Source: CAYXLI01 sp964464925 (GTDB taxonomy: Bacteria > Acidobacteriota > Terriglobia > Bryobacterales > Bryobacteraceae). From it: 64,000 nucleotides of DNA. Positions 1 through 9,116 of the stretch are shown here, in pieces (the first letter of the stretch is position 1; each line of letters begins with the position of its first letter). The notes beneath the pieces were generated by a model. That model had not been told where the DNA came from. It saw nothing but the letters and a program-made list of their open reading frames with translations, and did not search any database. The DNA is taken from contig CAYXLI010000006.1 in NCBI GenBank assembly GCA_964464925.1, positions 124,001 through 188,000 on the forward strand, given 5' to 3'. The position numbers and the translations under genes were made by a program.

Positions 1-2266
1 CCGCTGGCCGGTCGAGAGCAAGGCCATCATGATTGTCATCGCGTCCCGTAGTTTCGTTAACGGGCGCCGGCGTGTTTATGGAAACAGCCGCCCCGAAGTC
101 GGCCCACTTCCAGCCGCTCACGCTCGCGAGCATATTAAAACGGTGGCGCTGATCGAAATCGGCGCGGCCCCACTCACCGGCCCACGTGGTGCTGTCGGCG
201 GGGAAATAGGTAATGCCGCTGGTGTTGTTCTGCGCCTTGGCCAGCGTGTACTGAGCGAGGCCGGTGAAGTGCTTCCCGAGTTTGCCGCGGAACGAAAATT
301 CGAGCGCATCGCTGACCTGCCGGCCCGCCGACTCGATCTGGCGAATTTGCGAATACGAGGGATCCGGCCGGAATGCGTAGAGAGGGCCGACCGGCGCATT
401 CACGTCGCGCGATCGGAAGAGGCTGACGCCGCGCATGCCGATGTAGCTGACGCTGAGCGTGGCTGCCTTTGCAACCTGGCGCTCGACCCCGGCGCTGTAC
501 TGAATCGTGTAGGGAATGTGAAGAGCGGGATCGAGACGTACCACGCTGGGTGCGCTGGAGACACCGCTGCCAGTCACCACGTATCGCCGAAGCAGTACTC
601 CGTCATAGAGCAGCGTATCGACGATCGGCTGAGGGCCGGTACGGTCGTAAAAGAAGCCGCCGCCGGCGCGGATGACGGTCTTTCGGCTCTGGCCTGGAGA
701 CCACGCGAGCGCGAAGCGCGGCGCGAAATTGTTCGGATCGTCGTGGAAGTAGTTTTGGTAGTAGTAGCGCAGCCCAATCGATATGCTCAGGCTTTGCGTG
801 ACTTGTATCTGATCCTGAATGAACGGGCCGAATACCTTTTCCAAAAAGACGATGTGCCCGCTACCGGCCTGCTGGACGAACGAGTAGGGCCTCGCCTGCT
901 GTAAATCGAGCAGAGTGGCATAAGAATAGACGCCGAGGAATTCACGGCGGTTCGTCATGCCGCGGCGGCTCCAATCGGGGACATCCACGCCGAACTTGAG
1001 CACATGCTTACCGTTCGAATAGGTCAGGAGTTCGGTGCCATCCCAGTGCCGCTCGGTGCGATGCAGATCGGCCTGAGCGCCACCTCCCGTAAACGCATCC
1101 GGCACCACGATCTTCGGTGCGTTGGTGACGCTTTGGAAAGGGCTGTCGAAGCGACCGGTGAGGAAGCGCAACTGATGGGCAAGATGCGGCGTAACCAGAG
1201 CGCGATGGCTGAGCGTGATCTCGTCTTCCCGGAACTCATTGTTGTAGGCGGCCTCGGGCAAGACCGTATCGCCCGCCCCTTGATTCCTGAAATAGCGGTC
1301 TTCATACGAGTAGCCGACCCAGATGCTATTGGTGTCACTGAACGCATGGCTGACTCTACCGGAAACGAACAGCCTTCTCGCGGGCGTGTCCAGGTTGCCG
1401 CGGAACAATCCGGTGGGCGTCTGGGCAAAGATGATTGCCTGCTGATCGAGTTCCTGGCGGTCGAAGGAAATCAGGAAGCCGTTCTTCCGCGGGTTGAACA
1501 GCGGACCGGTGATGGAGCCCTCGTAAATGCGCCGTTGCTCCGGCGGGCGCGTGACCGCGAAGGCATCGCGAGCATTCAGGTGCTCGTCTCGAAAGAGAAA
1601 GTTGAGAGTGCCGTGATACTGCGGCGATCCGGCTTTGGTCAGGATCTCGATACGGCCACGGCCTGGACGGGAGAAGACGGCTGAATAGGGATCGTTGTTG
1701 ATCTGGATCGATTGGATGGCGGAAGGCGAAACGCCAGGACCGTTGGCTTCAACGCCATCGACAACCAGCGTGACTCCGCCCGTCGCGGTTGCTCCCTGGT
1801 CGAGGAAGCGCGACATGGTGGAGATGTAGTCCTGATCGAATACGGGCAAAGTCTCAAGCAAACTGCCGCTGACGGTCACTGCGCTGCGATTCGAAGTGGT
1901 GTCAGCGCTCACCAGTTCGCCCTCACCCTCGACCGTCACCTCATGGCGCATGGCCTCAAGGCTCAGCGTGACGTCGATGGGTGGAGGCTGCCGACTGCCG
2001 ACTTTCACAGGGACCTGATATACGTCGAAGCCTAGAAATTTCACGCTGAGCGTGTAGTCTCCGGCCGGCACGGAGCGGAATTCAAAACCGCCCTGAGCAT
2101 CGCTCTCGGTCTTGAGGTTGAGGCGAGGGCGCTCGCCGCGCAAAGTCACACTGGCGCCTGCGATTGCGGAGTGGGATGGGTCCTGAACCGTGCCCCTCAA
2201 AGACACGTTCGGCACAGCACGCAAGCCGAGCGCGAGAAGAACTATCCAAACAGAAGCCCGGAGCAT
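1..2266 (-). CDS. TonB-dependent receptor, Oar-like (C-terminus beyond the left edge)
   Basis: Outer-membrane receptor-type protein that starts at the ATG at 2266 and stays open to the window edge, about 755 codons. After a hydrophobic signal peptide (MLRASVWIVLLALGLRA) comes a carboxypeptidase-regulatory-like domain at about residues 20-95, with the usual pattern of a variable insert, GGFEFRSVPAGDYTL and a repeat strand. A plug region follows (VDGVEANGPGV; SRPGRGRIEILTKAGS), then a long beta-barrel. The edge sequence (DDNHDGLALDRPA) is the late-barrel motif of this family. Acidobacteria carry many such Oar-like receptors; the substrate cannot be told. It is divergent from the molybdenum hydroxylase operon, 72 nt away, so co-regulation is possible but unproven. 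Confidence 0.88.
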   Translation of the reverse strand, partial: MLRASVWIVLLALGLRAVPNVSLRGTVQDPSHSAIAGASVTLRGERPRLNLKTESDAQGGFEFRSVPAGDYTLSVKFLGFDVYQVPVKVGSRQPPPIDVTLSLEAMRHEVTVEGEGELVSADTTSNRSAVTVSGSLLETLPVFDQDYISTMSRFLDQGATATGGVTLVVDGVEANGPGVSPSAIQSIQINNDPYSAVFSRPGRGRIEILTKAGSPQYHGTLNFLFRDEHLNARDAFAVTRPPEQRRIYEGSITGPLFNPRKNGFLISFDRQELDQQAIIFAQTPTGLFRGNLDTPARRLFVSGRVSHAFSDTNSIWVGYSYEDRYFRNQGAGDTVLPEAAYNNEFREDEITLSHRALVTPHLAHQLRFLTGRFDSPFQSVTNAPKIVVPDAFTGGGAQADLHRTERHWDGTELLTYSNGKHVLKFGVDVPDWSRRGMTNRREFLGVYSYATLLDLQQARPYSFVQQAGSGHIVFLEKVFGPFIQDQIQVTQSLSISIGLRYYYQNYFHDDPNNFAPRFALAWSPGQSRKTVIRAGGGFFYDRTGPQPIVDTLLYDGVLLRRYVVTGSGVSSAPSVVRLDPALHIPYTIQYSAGVERQVAKAATLSVSYIGMRGVSLFRSRDVNAPVGPLYAFRPDPSYSQIRQIESAGRQVSDALEFSFRGKLGKHFTGLAQYTLAKAQNNTSGITYFPADSTTWAGEWGRADFDQRHRFNMLASVSGWKWADFGAAVSINTPAPVNETTGRDDNHDGLALDRPA

Positions 2267-2304
2267 TGTTCTCTCTATCCTACTGCTCCCATCGGCATTC
2301 TTTT

Positions 2305-2313
2305 TGTGATAAT
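2305..2313 (+). promoter_or_regulatory. Probable extended -10 promoter of the molybdenum hydroxylase operon
   Basis: The short divergent gap holds TGTGATAAT, an extended -10 element with 5 of 6 matches to TATAAT. It would start transcription near 2320, about 19 nt before the ATG at 2339. No clear -35 box is seen, which is tolerated by extended -10 promoters. Confidence 0.45.
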
Positions 2314-2338
2314 TTACCCCTGCCGCAGGACTGAACAC

Positions 2339-2809
2339 ATGAAGAAGAAAATCACCGTTACTATCAACGGGACAACTCACTCTCACGAAGTTGAGCCCCG
2401 TCTGCTCTTGATCCACTACATCCGTGAGGTCGTCGGACTGACGGGCCCTCACGTCGGATGTGAGACGTCGATCTGCGGAGCCTGTACCGTCGCCCTCGAT
2501 GGAAAGGCGGTGAAGGCCTGCTCGCTGTTCGCGGTCCAGGCCGACGGCCGACAAATTCTGACGATCGAAGGGCTGGCGCATGACGGAATCCTGCATCCAA
2601 TTCAGGAAGCCTTCTGGAATGAGCACGGGTCGCAGTGCGGGTTCTGCACGCCGGGCATGATTATGGCCTCGAGGCAACTGCTGGAGCGGAATCCGGACCC
2701 GAGCGAAGCGGAAATCCGGCACGGTCTCGAAGGCAACCTGTGCCGCTGCACAGGGTACCAGCACATTGTGAATGCGGTGAAGGCCGCGTCGGCGGTGGGA
2801 GGCAATTGA
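2339..2809 (+). CDS. Molybdenum hydroxylase small subunit, [2Fe-2S] (CoxS/XdhC-like)
   Basis: Electron-transfer subunit of a xanthine-dehydrogenase/CO-dehydrogenase family enzyme, 156 residues. The N-terminal ferredoxin domain carries C-E-T-S-I-C-G-A-C and a fourth Cys (VKAC); the C-terminal helical domain carries CGFCTPGM and CRCTGY, which bind the second cluster near the molybdenum cofactor. The ATG at 2339 is chosen because GCAGGA lies 9 nt upstream and the protein then starts exactly at the ferredoxin fold; a start further upstream would add a meaningless tail. The stop is directly followed by the ATG of the large subunit. Confidence 0.95.
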   Translation: MKKKITVTINGTTHSHEVEPRLLLIHYIREVVGLTGPHVGCETSICGACTVALDGKAVKACSLFAVQADGRQILTIEGLAHDGILHPIQEAFWNEHGSQCGFCTPGMIMASRQLLERNPDPSEAEIRHGLEGNLCRCTGYQHIVNAVKAASAVGGN

Positions 2810-5143
2810 ATGGGCACTACGACAGTCACCAAGACCGATACGCTGGTTGGCAAACGGATACGGCGCCGCGAAGATCCACGGCTGATTACGGGCACAGCAA
2901 CGTATGTCGAAGACATTCGGATGCCAGGGATGCATCACGCATGCATCCTGCGGAGCCCGCACGCGGCGGCGCGAATCAAGTCCATCGACACGAAGGCGGC
3001 TAAGGAACTGCCTGGGGTACTGGCGGTTTATACAGGGGCAGACGTACGCGAGGTGGGACCCGTGCCGTGCGGCGCTTCCCTGCCCGGGCTGCGCGTTCCC
3101 CATCATCACATCCTGGCGCAGGATCGCGTGTACTTCGTCGGACATCCGATCGCGGTGGTAGTCGCGACAGACCGGTACGTCGCGCGTGACGCCGCCGACC
3201 GGATCGATGTGGAATACGAGGAGACAGTGGCGGTTGCCGATCCGGAGAAGGCACTGGCGGAGGGGGCTCCGGCAGTTCATCCCGAGTGGCCGGACAATGT
3301 GGCATTCACTTTTCACCAGGATGGCGGCGATACCGAGAAGGCATTTGCCGAAGCCGAGGTGATTGTGAAGCAGCGGATCACGAGCCAGCGCCTGATTCCT
3401 ACCTCAATGGAGACCCGTGGCGTAGTCGCCGAATGGCGTAGTGGAGAGAAGCAGCTCACCATCTACTCGTCCACCCAGATTCCCCACCTGATGCGCACGC
3501 TGGTGGCGCAGATGCTCGGCGTGCCGGAAAACAAACTGAGAGTGATCACGCCCGAGGTCGGCGGCGGCTTCGGCAGCAAACTGAACGTCTACGCGGAAGA
3601 GGCGCTGATGGGCTTCGTCGCGATGAAGACGGGCAAGCCGGTGAAGTGGATCGAATCGCGGCGGGAGAACTTCCTCTGCACGATCCACGGGCGCGGGCAC
3701 GTGGATTACTTCGAGCTGGCAGCGAAGAAGGACGGAACGATTCTAGGACTGCGGCTGAAGCTGATTCAGGACTTGGGCGCGTACCACCAGCTTCTGACAC
3801 CTGCGATCCCGACGCTGAGCGTTCTCATGATGCCGGGGTTGTATAACTTCCAAAATGTCAGTGCCGATATCATCGGCGTTTTCACAAACTGCGTTCCCAC
3901 TGATGCGTACCGCGGCGCTGGGCGGCCTGAGGCGACGCATGGAATAGAGCGCATGGTGGATATTCTGGCGGCAGAACTGAAGATGGATCCGGCGGAGATC
4001 CGGTTCAAGAATTTCGTCAAGCCTGACGCCTTCCCATACGCGACCGCGACCGGGCTCAGCTACGACAGCGGGAACTATGCGGCGCCGCTGAACAAGGCGC
4101 TCGAACTCGTAGACTATGCGGCGATACGCAAAGAGCAGGAAGCCGCGCGCAGCCAGGGGCGTTTGATGGGGATTGGCATCTCGACATACGGCGAGATCTG
4201 CGCCATCGGGCCCTCGCCTGCCACACCGGCGGGCGGTTGGGAGAGCGCGACCGTGAAGATAGAGCCCTCGGGAAAAGTGACCGTGATGACCGGAGCGTCG
4301 CCGCATGGACAGGGCGAAGAGACCACATTCGCGCAGATTGCGGCGGACGAACTGGGCGTGGATATCGATGACGTGCTCGTCGTTCATGGAGACACCGCAG
4401 TGGTGCAATACGGGATCGGCACGTTCGGGAGCCGCGGCACCGCAATTGGCGGAACGGCGCTGTACTTCGCGCTCCAGGACCTGAAGGCAAAGATCAAGAA
4501 ATTCGGCGCGATGCTGCTGGACTCGGAGGACATCAGTTTCGGGAGAGGACGGGTGACCTGCAACCGCACGGGAAAATCGGTCAGCGTCGCCGAGATCGCG
4601 GGCGCTTCTTATCGTGCGTTGAAGCTGCCGCCGAATACGGAACCGGGCATGGTGGCGACGCACTTCTGGGAGCCGCCGAACTTTACGTTCCCATTCGGCG
4701 CACATATCGTGATCACCGAAATCGACCGGGAGACCGGCGCCATTGCGATCAAGCGATACATCGCCGTGGATGATTGCGGCAAGATGATCAATCCCCTGAT
4801 CGTCGCGGGACAGGTGCATGGTGGGGTGGCGCAAGGCCTCGGGCAGGCGCTATTCGAACAGGCAGTGTACGACGAAAGCGGCCAGCTCATTACCGGCGAA
4901 TTGATGGACTACGCAATTCCGAAGGCTACGATGGTCCCGTGGATCGAGAGCAGCCACACAGAGACCCCTTCCCCGGTCAACCCGCTGGGCGTGAAGGGTG
5001 TGGGCGAAGCAGGAACCATCGGCTGCTCGCCGGCCGTGGTGAATTCGGTGGTGGATGCACTGAAACCTCTCGGCGTGCGTCATATCGACATGCCTCTTAC
5101 GCCGGAGAAGATTTGGAAGCTCATTGAAGGAGCGCAGGCATGA
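2810..5143 (+). CDS. Molybdenum hydroxylase large subunit (CoxL form II-like)
   Basis: Catalytic molybdopterin subunit, 777 residues, normal length. It begins with the small aldehyde-oxidase a/b hammerhead domain (RRREDPRLITG...) followed by the molybdopterin-binding domains (GGGFGSKLNVY, HGQGEETTFAQIAADELG, GVKGVGEAGTIG with the catalytic Glu near the C-terminus). The active-site loop reads AYRGAGR at about residue 366. This is the form II signature; true aerobic CO dehydrogenases (form I) have AYxCSFR. The substrate is therefore probably an aldehyde, purine or other heterocycle; CO use would be doubtful. It overlaps the FAD subunit by ATGA. Confidence 0.95.
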   Translation: MGTTTVTKTDTLVGKRIRRREDPRLITGTATYVEDIRMPGMHHACILRSPHAAARIKSIDTKAAKELPGVLAVYTGADVREVGPVPCGASLPGLRVPHHHILAQDRVYFVGHPIAVVVATDRYVARDAADRIDVEYEETVAVADPEKALAEGAPAVHPEWPDNVAFTFHQDGGDTEKAFAEAEVIVKQRITSQRLIPTSMETRGVVAEWRSGEKQLTIYSSTQIPHLMRTLVAQMLGVPENKLRVITPEVGGGFGSKLNVYAEEALMGFVAMKTGKPVKWIESRRENFLCTIHGRGHVDYFELAAKKDGTILGLRLKLIQDLGAYHQLLTPAIPTLSVLMMPGLYNFQNVSADIIGVFTNCVPTDAYRGAGRPEATHGIERMVDILAAELKMDPAEIRFKNFVKPDAFPYATATGLSYDSGNYAAPLNKALELVDYAAIRKEQEAARSQGRLMGIGISTYGEICAIGPSPATPAGGWESATVKIEPSGKVTVMTGASPHGQGEETTFAQIAADELGVDIDDVLVVHGDTAVVQYGIGTFGSRGTAIGGTALYFALQDLKAKIKKFGAMLLDSEDISFGRGRVTCNRTGKSVSVAEIAGASYRALKLPPNTEPGMVATHFWEPPNFTFPFGAHIVITEIDRETGAIAIKRYIAVDDCGKMINPLIVAGQVHGGVAQGLGQALFEQAVYDESGQLITGELMDYAIPKATMVPWIESSHTETPSPVNPLGVKGVGEAGTIGCSPAVVNSVVDALKPLGVRHIDMPLTPEKIWKLIEGAQA

Positions 5144-5994
5144 TTCCCAATGAATTCGACTATTCTGCCCCGGCCACTCTCGCCGAAGCCTTGACGTTAC
5201 TGGAACAGGGGGGCAAGCCGCTGGCGGGCGGCATGAGCCTTGTGCCGATCATGAAACTGCGTTTGGCCTCCCCGGAGCACGTTGTAGACTTAACACGCAT
5301 TCCAGCTCTGAACGAGATCCGGCTGGATGGAGACAGGATCCGCATCGGAGCGCTCGCAACGCACTATGAGGTGGAATCGTCTTCGCTGATTCGCGCAAAG
5401 TGCCCGCTCTTGCACTATGCAGCGTCTGCGATTGGCGATGTTCAGGTCCGCAATATGGGGACAATCGGCGGCAGCGCGGCTCATGCGGATCCGGCTGCCG
5501 ATTACCCGGCGTCGCTGTTTGCGCTGGAAGCACAATTTACGCTCGCGAGCAAGACTGGAGAGCGGACCGTCGGCGTCGAGGAGTTCTTCATTGAAACGTT
5601 CCTGACCGCACTGAAACCGGGAGAATTGATCCGCGAGATCAGCGTGCCTGTGGAGGCTCCGGATGCCGGCGTAGCGTACGGGAAACTGGCGCAGCCTGCG
5701 TCCGGGTATGCAGTGGTCGGGATTGCGGCGCGCATCCGTAAGCAGGAGGGGAAGATCGAGTGGGCTCGCGTGGGTGTGACCGGGCTGGCAGGCAAAGCTT
5801 TTCGGGCTGTAAACGTGGAGAAGCTGCTGGAGGGTACGCCCGGAGATGACGCTTCGATCCGCCATGCGGTGAGTGTGATTCACGAGGGCGTGGAGGCGAT
5901 CTCGGATCTGCATGCTTCGGCGGAGTACCGCGCGCACATGGCACGAATCTACGCCGCCCGCACATTGCGAACCGCGGTGGCGAGGACTTCGTGA
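5140..5994 (+). CDS. Molybdenum hydroxylase FAD-binding medium subunit (CoxM-like)
   Basis: FAD subunit of the same enzyme, 284 residues. Both flavin motifs of the family are visible: AGGMSLVPIMKLRLASP at about residue 31 and TIGGSAAHADPAADYPA at about residue 109. A CO-dehydrogenase flavoprotein C-terminal domain follows (about 175-280). It starts inside the stop of the large-subunit gene (ATGA) and ends inside the GTGA start of the next gene, so the S-L-M-G genes are translationally coupled. Confidence 0.95.
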   Translation: MIPNEFDYSAPATLAEALTLLEQGGKPLAGGMSLVPIMKLRLASPEHVVDLTRIPALNEIRLDGDRIRIGALATHYEVESSSLIRAKCPLLHYAASAIGDVQVRNMGTIGGSAAHADPAADYPASLFALEAQFTLASKTGERTVGVEEFFIETFLTALKPGELIREISVPVEAPDAGVAYGKLAQPASGYAVVGIAARIRKQEGKIEWARVGVTGLAGKAFRAVNVEKLLEGTPGDDASIRHAVSVIHEGVEAISDLHASAEYRAHMARIYAARTLRTAVARTS

Positions 5995-6428
5995 AGATCA
6001 GCGGCAGCTATACGCTGGCTGTGCCACAGCAGAGGGCCTATGAACTCTTGCAGAATCCGGACGTATTGGCGCGATGCATGCCCGGTTGCGACCGGCTGCA
6101 GAGAGTGGGTCCTGATGAATACGAGATGAAGATGAAGATGGCCCTGGCATCGATGTCGGGCCTGTTCGATGGAAAGGTGAGGATTGCCGATCAATCGCCT
6201 CCCGACAGCTTCCGCTTGATTGTGGAAGGCAATGGGAAGATCGGGTTTCTTAAGGGCAATGGCCTGCTTCGGCTGACTCCGCAGGACAATACGACCTTGG
6301 TGGCGTATGAGGGTGATGTTCAGGTGGGTGGGACGATCGCCTCGGTAGGACAGCGCTTACTGGATACGACGGCGAAGATGATGATCAAAAAGTTCTTCGA
6401 TCAGATGGCGGGGGCTGCAAGTGGGTAG
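5991..6428 (+). CDS. CoxG-like SRPBCC protein (molybdenum hydroxylase accessory)
   Basis: A 145-residue protein of the CO dehydrogenase subunit G family with a START-like/SRPBCC fold (KISGSYTLAVPQQRAYELLQ...; LLDTTAKMMIKKFFDQM). CoxG proteins have been linked to membrane attachment of the hydroxylase and, more recently, to quinone delivery. The start is GTG, overlapping the previous stop as GTGA. The usual maturation genes coxD, coxE and coxF are absent here, so assembly factors must lie elsewhere or not be needed. Confidence 0.88.
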   Translation: MKISGSYTLAVPQQRAYELLQNPDVLARCMPGCDRLQRVGPDEYEMKMKMALASMSGLFDGKVRIADQSPPDSFRLIVEGNGKIGFLKGNGLLRLTPQDNTTLVAYEGDVQVGGTIASVGQRLLDTTAKMMIKKFFDQMAGAASG

Positions 6429-6431
6429 GAT

Positions 6432-6457
6432 GGGCCGCGAAGCGCGTATCGCGGCCC
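6432..6457. terminator. Strong hairpin between convergent genes
   Basis: A perfect 9-bp stem (GGGCCGCGA / TCGCGGCCC) with an 8-nt loop sits between the stops of the CoxG-like gene and the convergent lipoprotein gene. There is no U-run on either side, so it is a weak intrinsic terminator at best; it could also protect transcript 3' ends. Confidence 0.45.
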
Positions 6458-6464
6458 GAAGGCA

Positions 6465-6950
6465 TTAGTACTGCTGCCGTTTGTGGGCAGTCGCACGATC
6501 ATAAACAAAGCCGCCGGCACCTCCGGCGAGGGCGCCAATGGCTGCTCCTTTACCTCCACCAGCGAGGGCGCCAATGGCGGCGCCGACGCCCGCGGACCCG
6601 GCTACGATGGCCGCTGACTTTTTTTTCGTGCGCGTCGTGGTGATAGTCCGGGGCTCACGATACGTAGTGGTGTGAGTTTCCTGAACCGTGCTCCGTTCCT
6701 GCGCGACCGCCGGCTCCTCGTGGCGGACCACTACAGGCGAAGATCGTACGTACCGATGGCGTTCCAGCGGAGCGCCCGTCTCTGGCGCAGTCGCTGCAGG
6801 AGGCTGCGCAAGCTGATTGGCCGGAACGGCAGCCGGTAACGCGACGGGCTGCTGGTAGACGTTCGCGGCTGGGGCCGGCTCGCGGCTACAACCCACCATT
6901 GCGAGAGTGCTAGCGACTGCTAACATACTGGATAATAAGTGTTTATTCAT
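6465..6950 (-). CDS. Glycine-zipper lipoprotein
   Basis: A 161-residue protein with a lipoprotein signal peptide ending at Cys21 (LAMVGC). A low-complexity Pro/Ala/Glu-rich middle follows, then a C-terminal glycine zipper at about residues 112-150 with two near-identical GAAIGALAGG units before FVYDRATAHKRQQ. Such zippers (YMGG/OmpA-type) insert in or line the outer membrane. A perfect AGGAGG at 6960-6965 marks the ATG at 6950. Specific function unknown. Confidence 0.8.
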   Translation of the reverse strand: MNKHLLSSMLAVASTLAMVGCSREPAPAANVYQQPVALPAAVPANQLAQPPAATAPETGAPLERHRYVRSSPVVVRHEEPAVAQERSTVQETHTTTYREPRTITTTRTKKKSAAIVAGSAGVGAAIGALAGGGKGAAIGALAGGAGGFVYDRATAHKRQQY

Positions 6951-7129
6951 ATTTTGTTGCCTCCTAACGGTTTAGACTCGAACCGGCGCAACTGTGTTGC
7001 ACGCATATCATTAAACTGGCGTTAACCTTTCTATTTTCAGGGACTTGCAATCCAAACCTCTTGCACGTTTAGTTCCCAAACGTCGTATGTTATGAGATAC
7101 TTGAGCTTAGAGAGCGAACCGCAGGTAAA

Positions 7130-8482
7130 ATGACGCAGTTGAACGAGGCAATCGCCCGTTATCACAAGCTCCTCGAGAGCGAACCCTACAGAGATTTAGC
7201 GTGGGCCGAAGCGTTGGAAGAGCGCATGCGCGCTGAGCACCTGAACTCTGTTTCCCGAATGATTGCGCCAGTCCTGCGTCCGCACTTCATCACACAGCGT
7301 CAATATCAGAATCTCACGAAAGCGGCGGAAGCTCTCTACTCCGCAATCAACCGTATCGAACAGCTTGCGTTGGGAACGCCGGCACTGATGGCTCGCATGG
7401 AGATGCTTCCCGCGGAGAAGATGCTGGCGAGCGTGAATCCGGGGTATTCGTACCTGGCGGTCACATCGATGCTGGATACACACCTGAACAACGGCACACT
7501 GCGGTTCGTCGGTTATCAGGCGGACACGCCGAATGGTGTTGTGTATGGCGAAGCGTTGAACAATCTGTTCTATGAGACCGAGCCGGTGAAAGAGTTCCGG
7601 AAAAAGTACAAGCTGACGAAGGTCGGCTCAACGAAGCCGCTGCTGCAATCGCTGCTGAAGGCGTATAAGGAATTCGGGGGGAAGAAGCACCCGAACGTCG
7701 CGATTCTTGAATTTCGCAATCCATTCCAGGGCGGGGATTCCGGAGAATACCAGCTTCTCACAGAGCTTTTCAGGCGCGAAGGTTACGCCACGCAAGTCGC
7801 CTCTCCGGATCAGTTGGAATATCGCGGCGGGGTATTGCGCCGGGGCGATTTCGAAATCAATCTCATCTACCGGCGCGTGAAGGTCTCCGAGTTTCTGGTG
7901 CGCTTCGATCTGACTCATCCGCTGGTCCGCGCATACCGCGATAAAGCCGTATGTGTGGTGAACAGTTTCCGTTCCGAACTGGCGCAGAAGAAGGCTATTT
8001 TCGATCTGCTCACGGACGAGACCATCACTGGAAGTTTCCCGGCGGCGGAGCGGCGCGCCATTCGCGATTTCATCCCCTGGACTCGCGTGGTCTCCGCGAC
8101 GAAGACAACGTACAACGACCAGACTGTGGATCTGCCGGAATTCATTCTGCAGAACCGCGAGAAACTGGTGCTGCGGCCGAACGACGATTCGGGGGATCGG
8201 AATACGTTTACCGGAGCGGCGATGGATGCCAGTGCATGGGAGCGCGCGTTGAAGGTTGCCAGCCGCGGTTCGTATGTGGTGCAGGAAGTGGTGCCACCGG
8301 CTCGGTTCACATTCCCGGTGAACCGGTATGGAAGCCTCGACATGCAAGAGATGCAGGTGGATGTGCAGCCGCATGCATTCCTCGGTAAGGTGAACGGGTG
8401 TTCAAGCTGGCTGTCGGCGGGGGGGACAGGGTTCTCCACAGTGTCTGGACTGGCCCCCACGTTTCTCTTGGAAGGCAAGTAG
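7130..8482 (+). CDS. Circularly permuted ATP-grasp-like protein, function unknown
   Basis: A 450-residue cytosolic protein with no signal peptide. The middle (about 188-290) has GGDSGEYQLLTELFRREGY, then GVLRRGDFEINLIYRRV and a segment ending AQKKAIFDLLTDE. The C-terminal third has KLVLRPNDDSGDRNTFTG and YVVQEVVPP. This order matches circularly permuted ATP-grasp proteins related to glutathionylspermidine synthase, which form amide bonds from a carboxylate, an amine and ATP. The last residues (GCSSWLSAGGTGFSTVSG) look like the nucleotide or metal end of the fold. I infer a carboxylate-amine ligase; the substrate is unknown. It stands alone, tail-to-tail with a DNA glycosylase gene 5 nt away. 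Confidence 0.65.
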   Translation: MTQLNEAIARYHKLLESEPYRDLAWAEALEERMRAEHLNSVSRMIAPVLRPHFITQRQYQNLTKAAEALYSAINRIEQLALGTPALMARMEMLPAEKMLASVNPGYSYLAVTSMLDTHLNNGTLRFVGYQADTPNGVVYGEALNNLFYETEPVKEFRKKYKLTKVGSTKPLLQSLLKAYKEFGGKKHPNVAILEFRNPFQGGDSGEYQLLTELFRREGYATQVASPDQLEYRGGVLRRGDFEINLIYRRVKVSEFLVRFDLTHPLVRAYRDKAVCVVNSFRSELAQKKAIFDLLTDETITGSFPAAERRAIRDFIPWTRVVSATKTTYNDQTVDLPEFILQNREKLVLRPNDDSGDRNTFTGAAMDASAWERALKVASRGSYVVQEVVPPARFTFPVNRYGSLDMQEMQVDVQPHAFLGKVNGCSSWLSAGGTGFSTVSGLAPTFLLEGK

Positions 8483-8487
8483 CCCTA

Positions 8488-9081
8488 CTACTCTAGTTCC
8501 AGGCTGCGCCATAGGTACCAGGCTGCAACCGAGCAGTATGGCTCCCAGCGCTTGCCAATTCGGGCGACATCCTTCGGCGTCGCTTTGCGTCTCATGCGGT
8601 ACGCTCTCTGCACTGCCTTTTGAATTCCGAGATCGCCTACGGGCAGAACATTGGGCCTGCGCATCGCAAACATCAAAAACATCTGCACCGTCCAGACGCC
8701 GACCCCTTTGACCTGAGTGAGATGCTCGAGAACATGTTCGTCTTCCATCTCCAGGAGTTTCTCAAACACAAGTTCGGCGCGGGCAGTTCGGCCGGCAAGA
8801 TCCAGAACATAAGCCGCCTTTTGCTTCGATAAACCGAGGGAGCGCAAGTCATCAAAGCTAAGGCGCAGCACTTGCTCCGGGGTAATCGAGCCTCCGGCCG
8901 CTTCCACGATGCGGCCGAAGATAGTAGAGGCTGCCTTTCCACTCAGTTGCTGGTAGACGATGGAGCGGGCCAGATTCTCGAAGGTCGGGTCGCGATACTG
9001 CATGCGGTAAGGGCCGACGCGTTCGATAATATCAGCAAGTACAGGGTCGGCGGATCTGAGGTGTAGTATGGCTTTGCGCAT
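8488..9081 (-). CDS. DNA-3-methyladenine glycosylase II family (AlkA-like, HhH-GPD)
   Basis: Base-excision repair glycosylase that removes alkylated bases, 197 residues. It holds the helix-hairpin-helix (LTQVKGVGVWTVQMFLM) and the GPD loop with the catalytic aspartate at about residue 150 (LPVGDLGIQKA). The QQLSGKAA helix of the family is at about residue 44. It lacks the N-terminal domain of E. coli AlkA and so resembles the shorter bacterial and yeast MAG1-type enzymes. Confidence 0.92.
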   Translation of the reverse strand: MRKAILHLRSADPVLADIIERVGPYRMQYRDPTFENLARSIVYQQLSGKAASTIFGRIVEAAGGSITPEQVLRLSFDDLRSLGLSKQKAAYVLDLAGRTARAELVFEKLLEMEDEHVLEHLTQVKGVGVWTVQMFLMFAMRRPNVLPVGDLGIQKAVQRAYRMRRKATPKDVARIGKRWEPYCSVAAWYLWRSLELE

Positions 9082-9116
9082 GGAACCTGCTGATTCTCCG
9101 GTGCATCCCTAATTTT

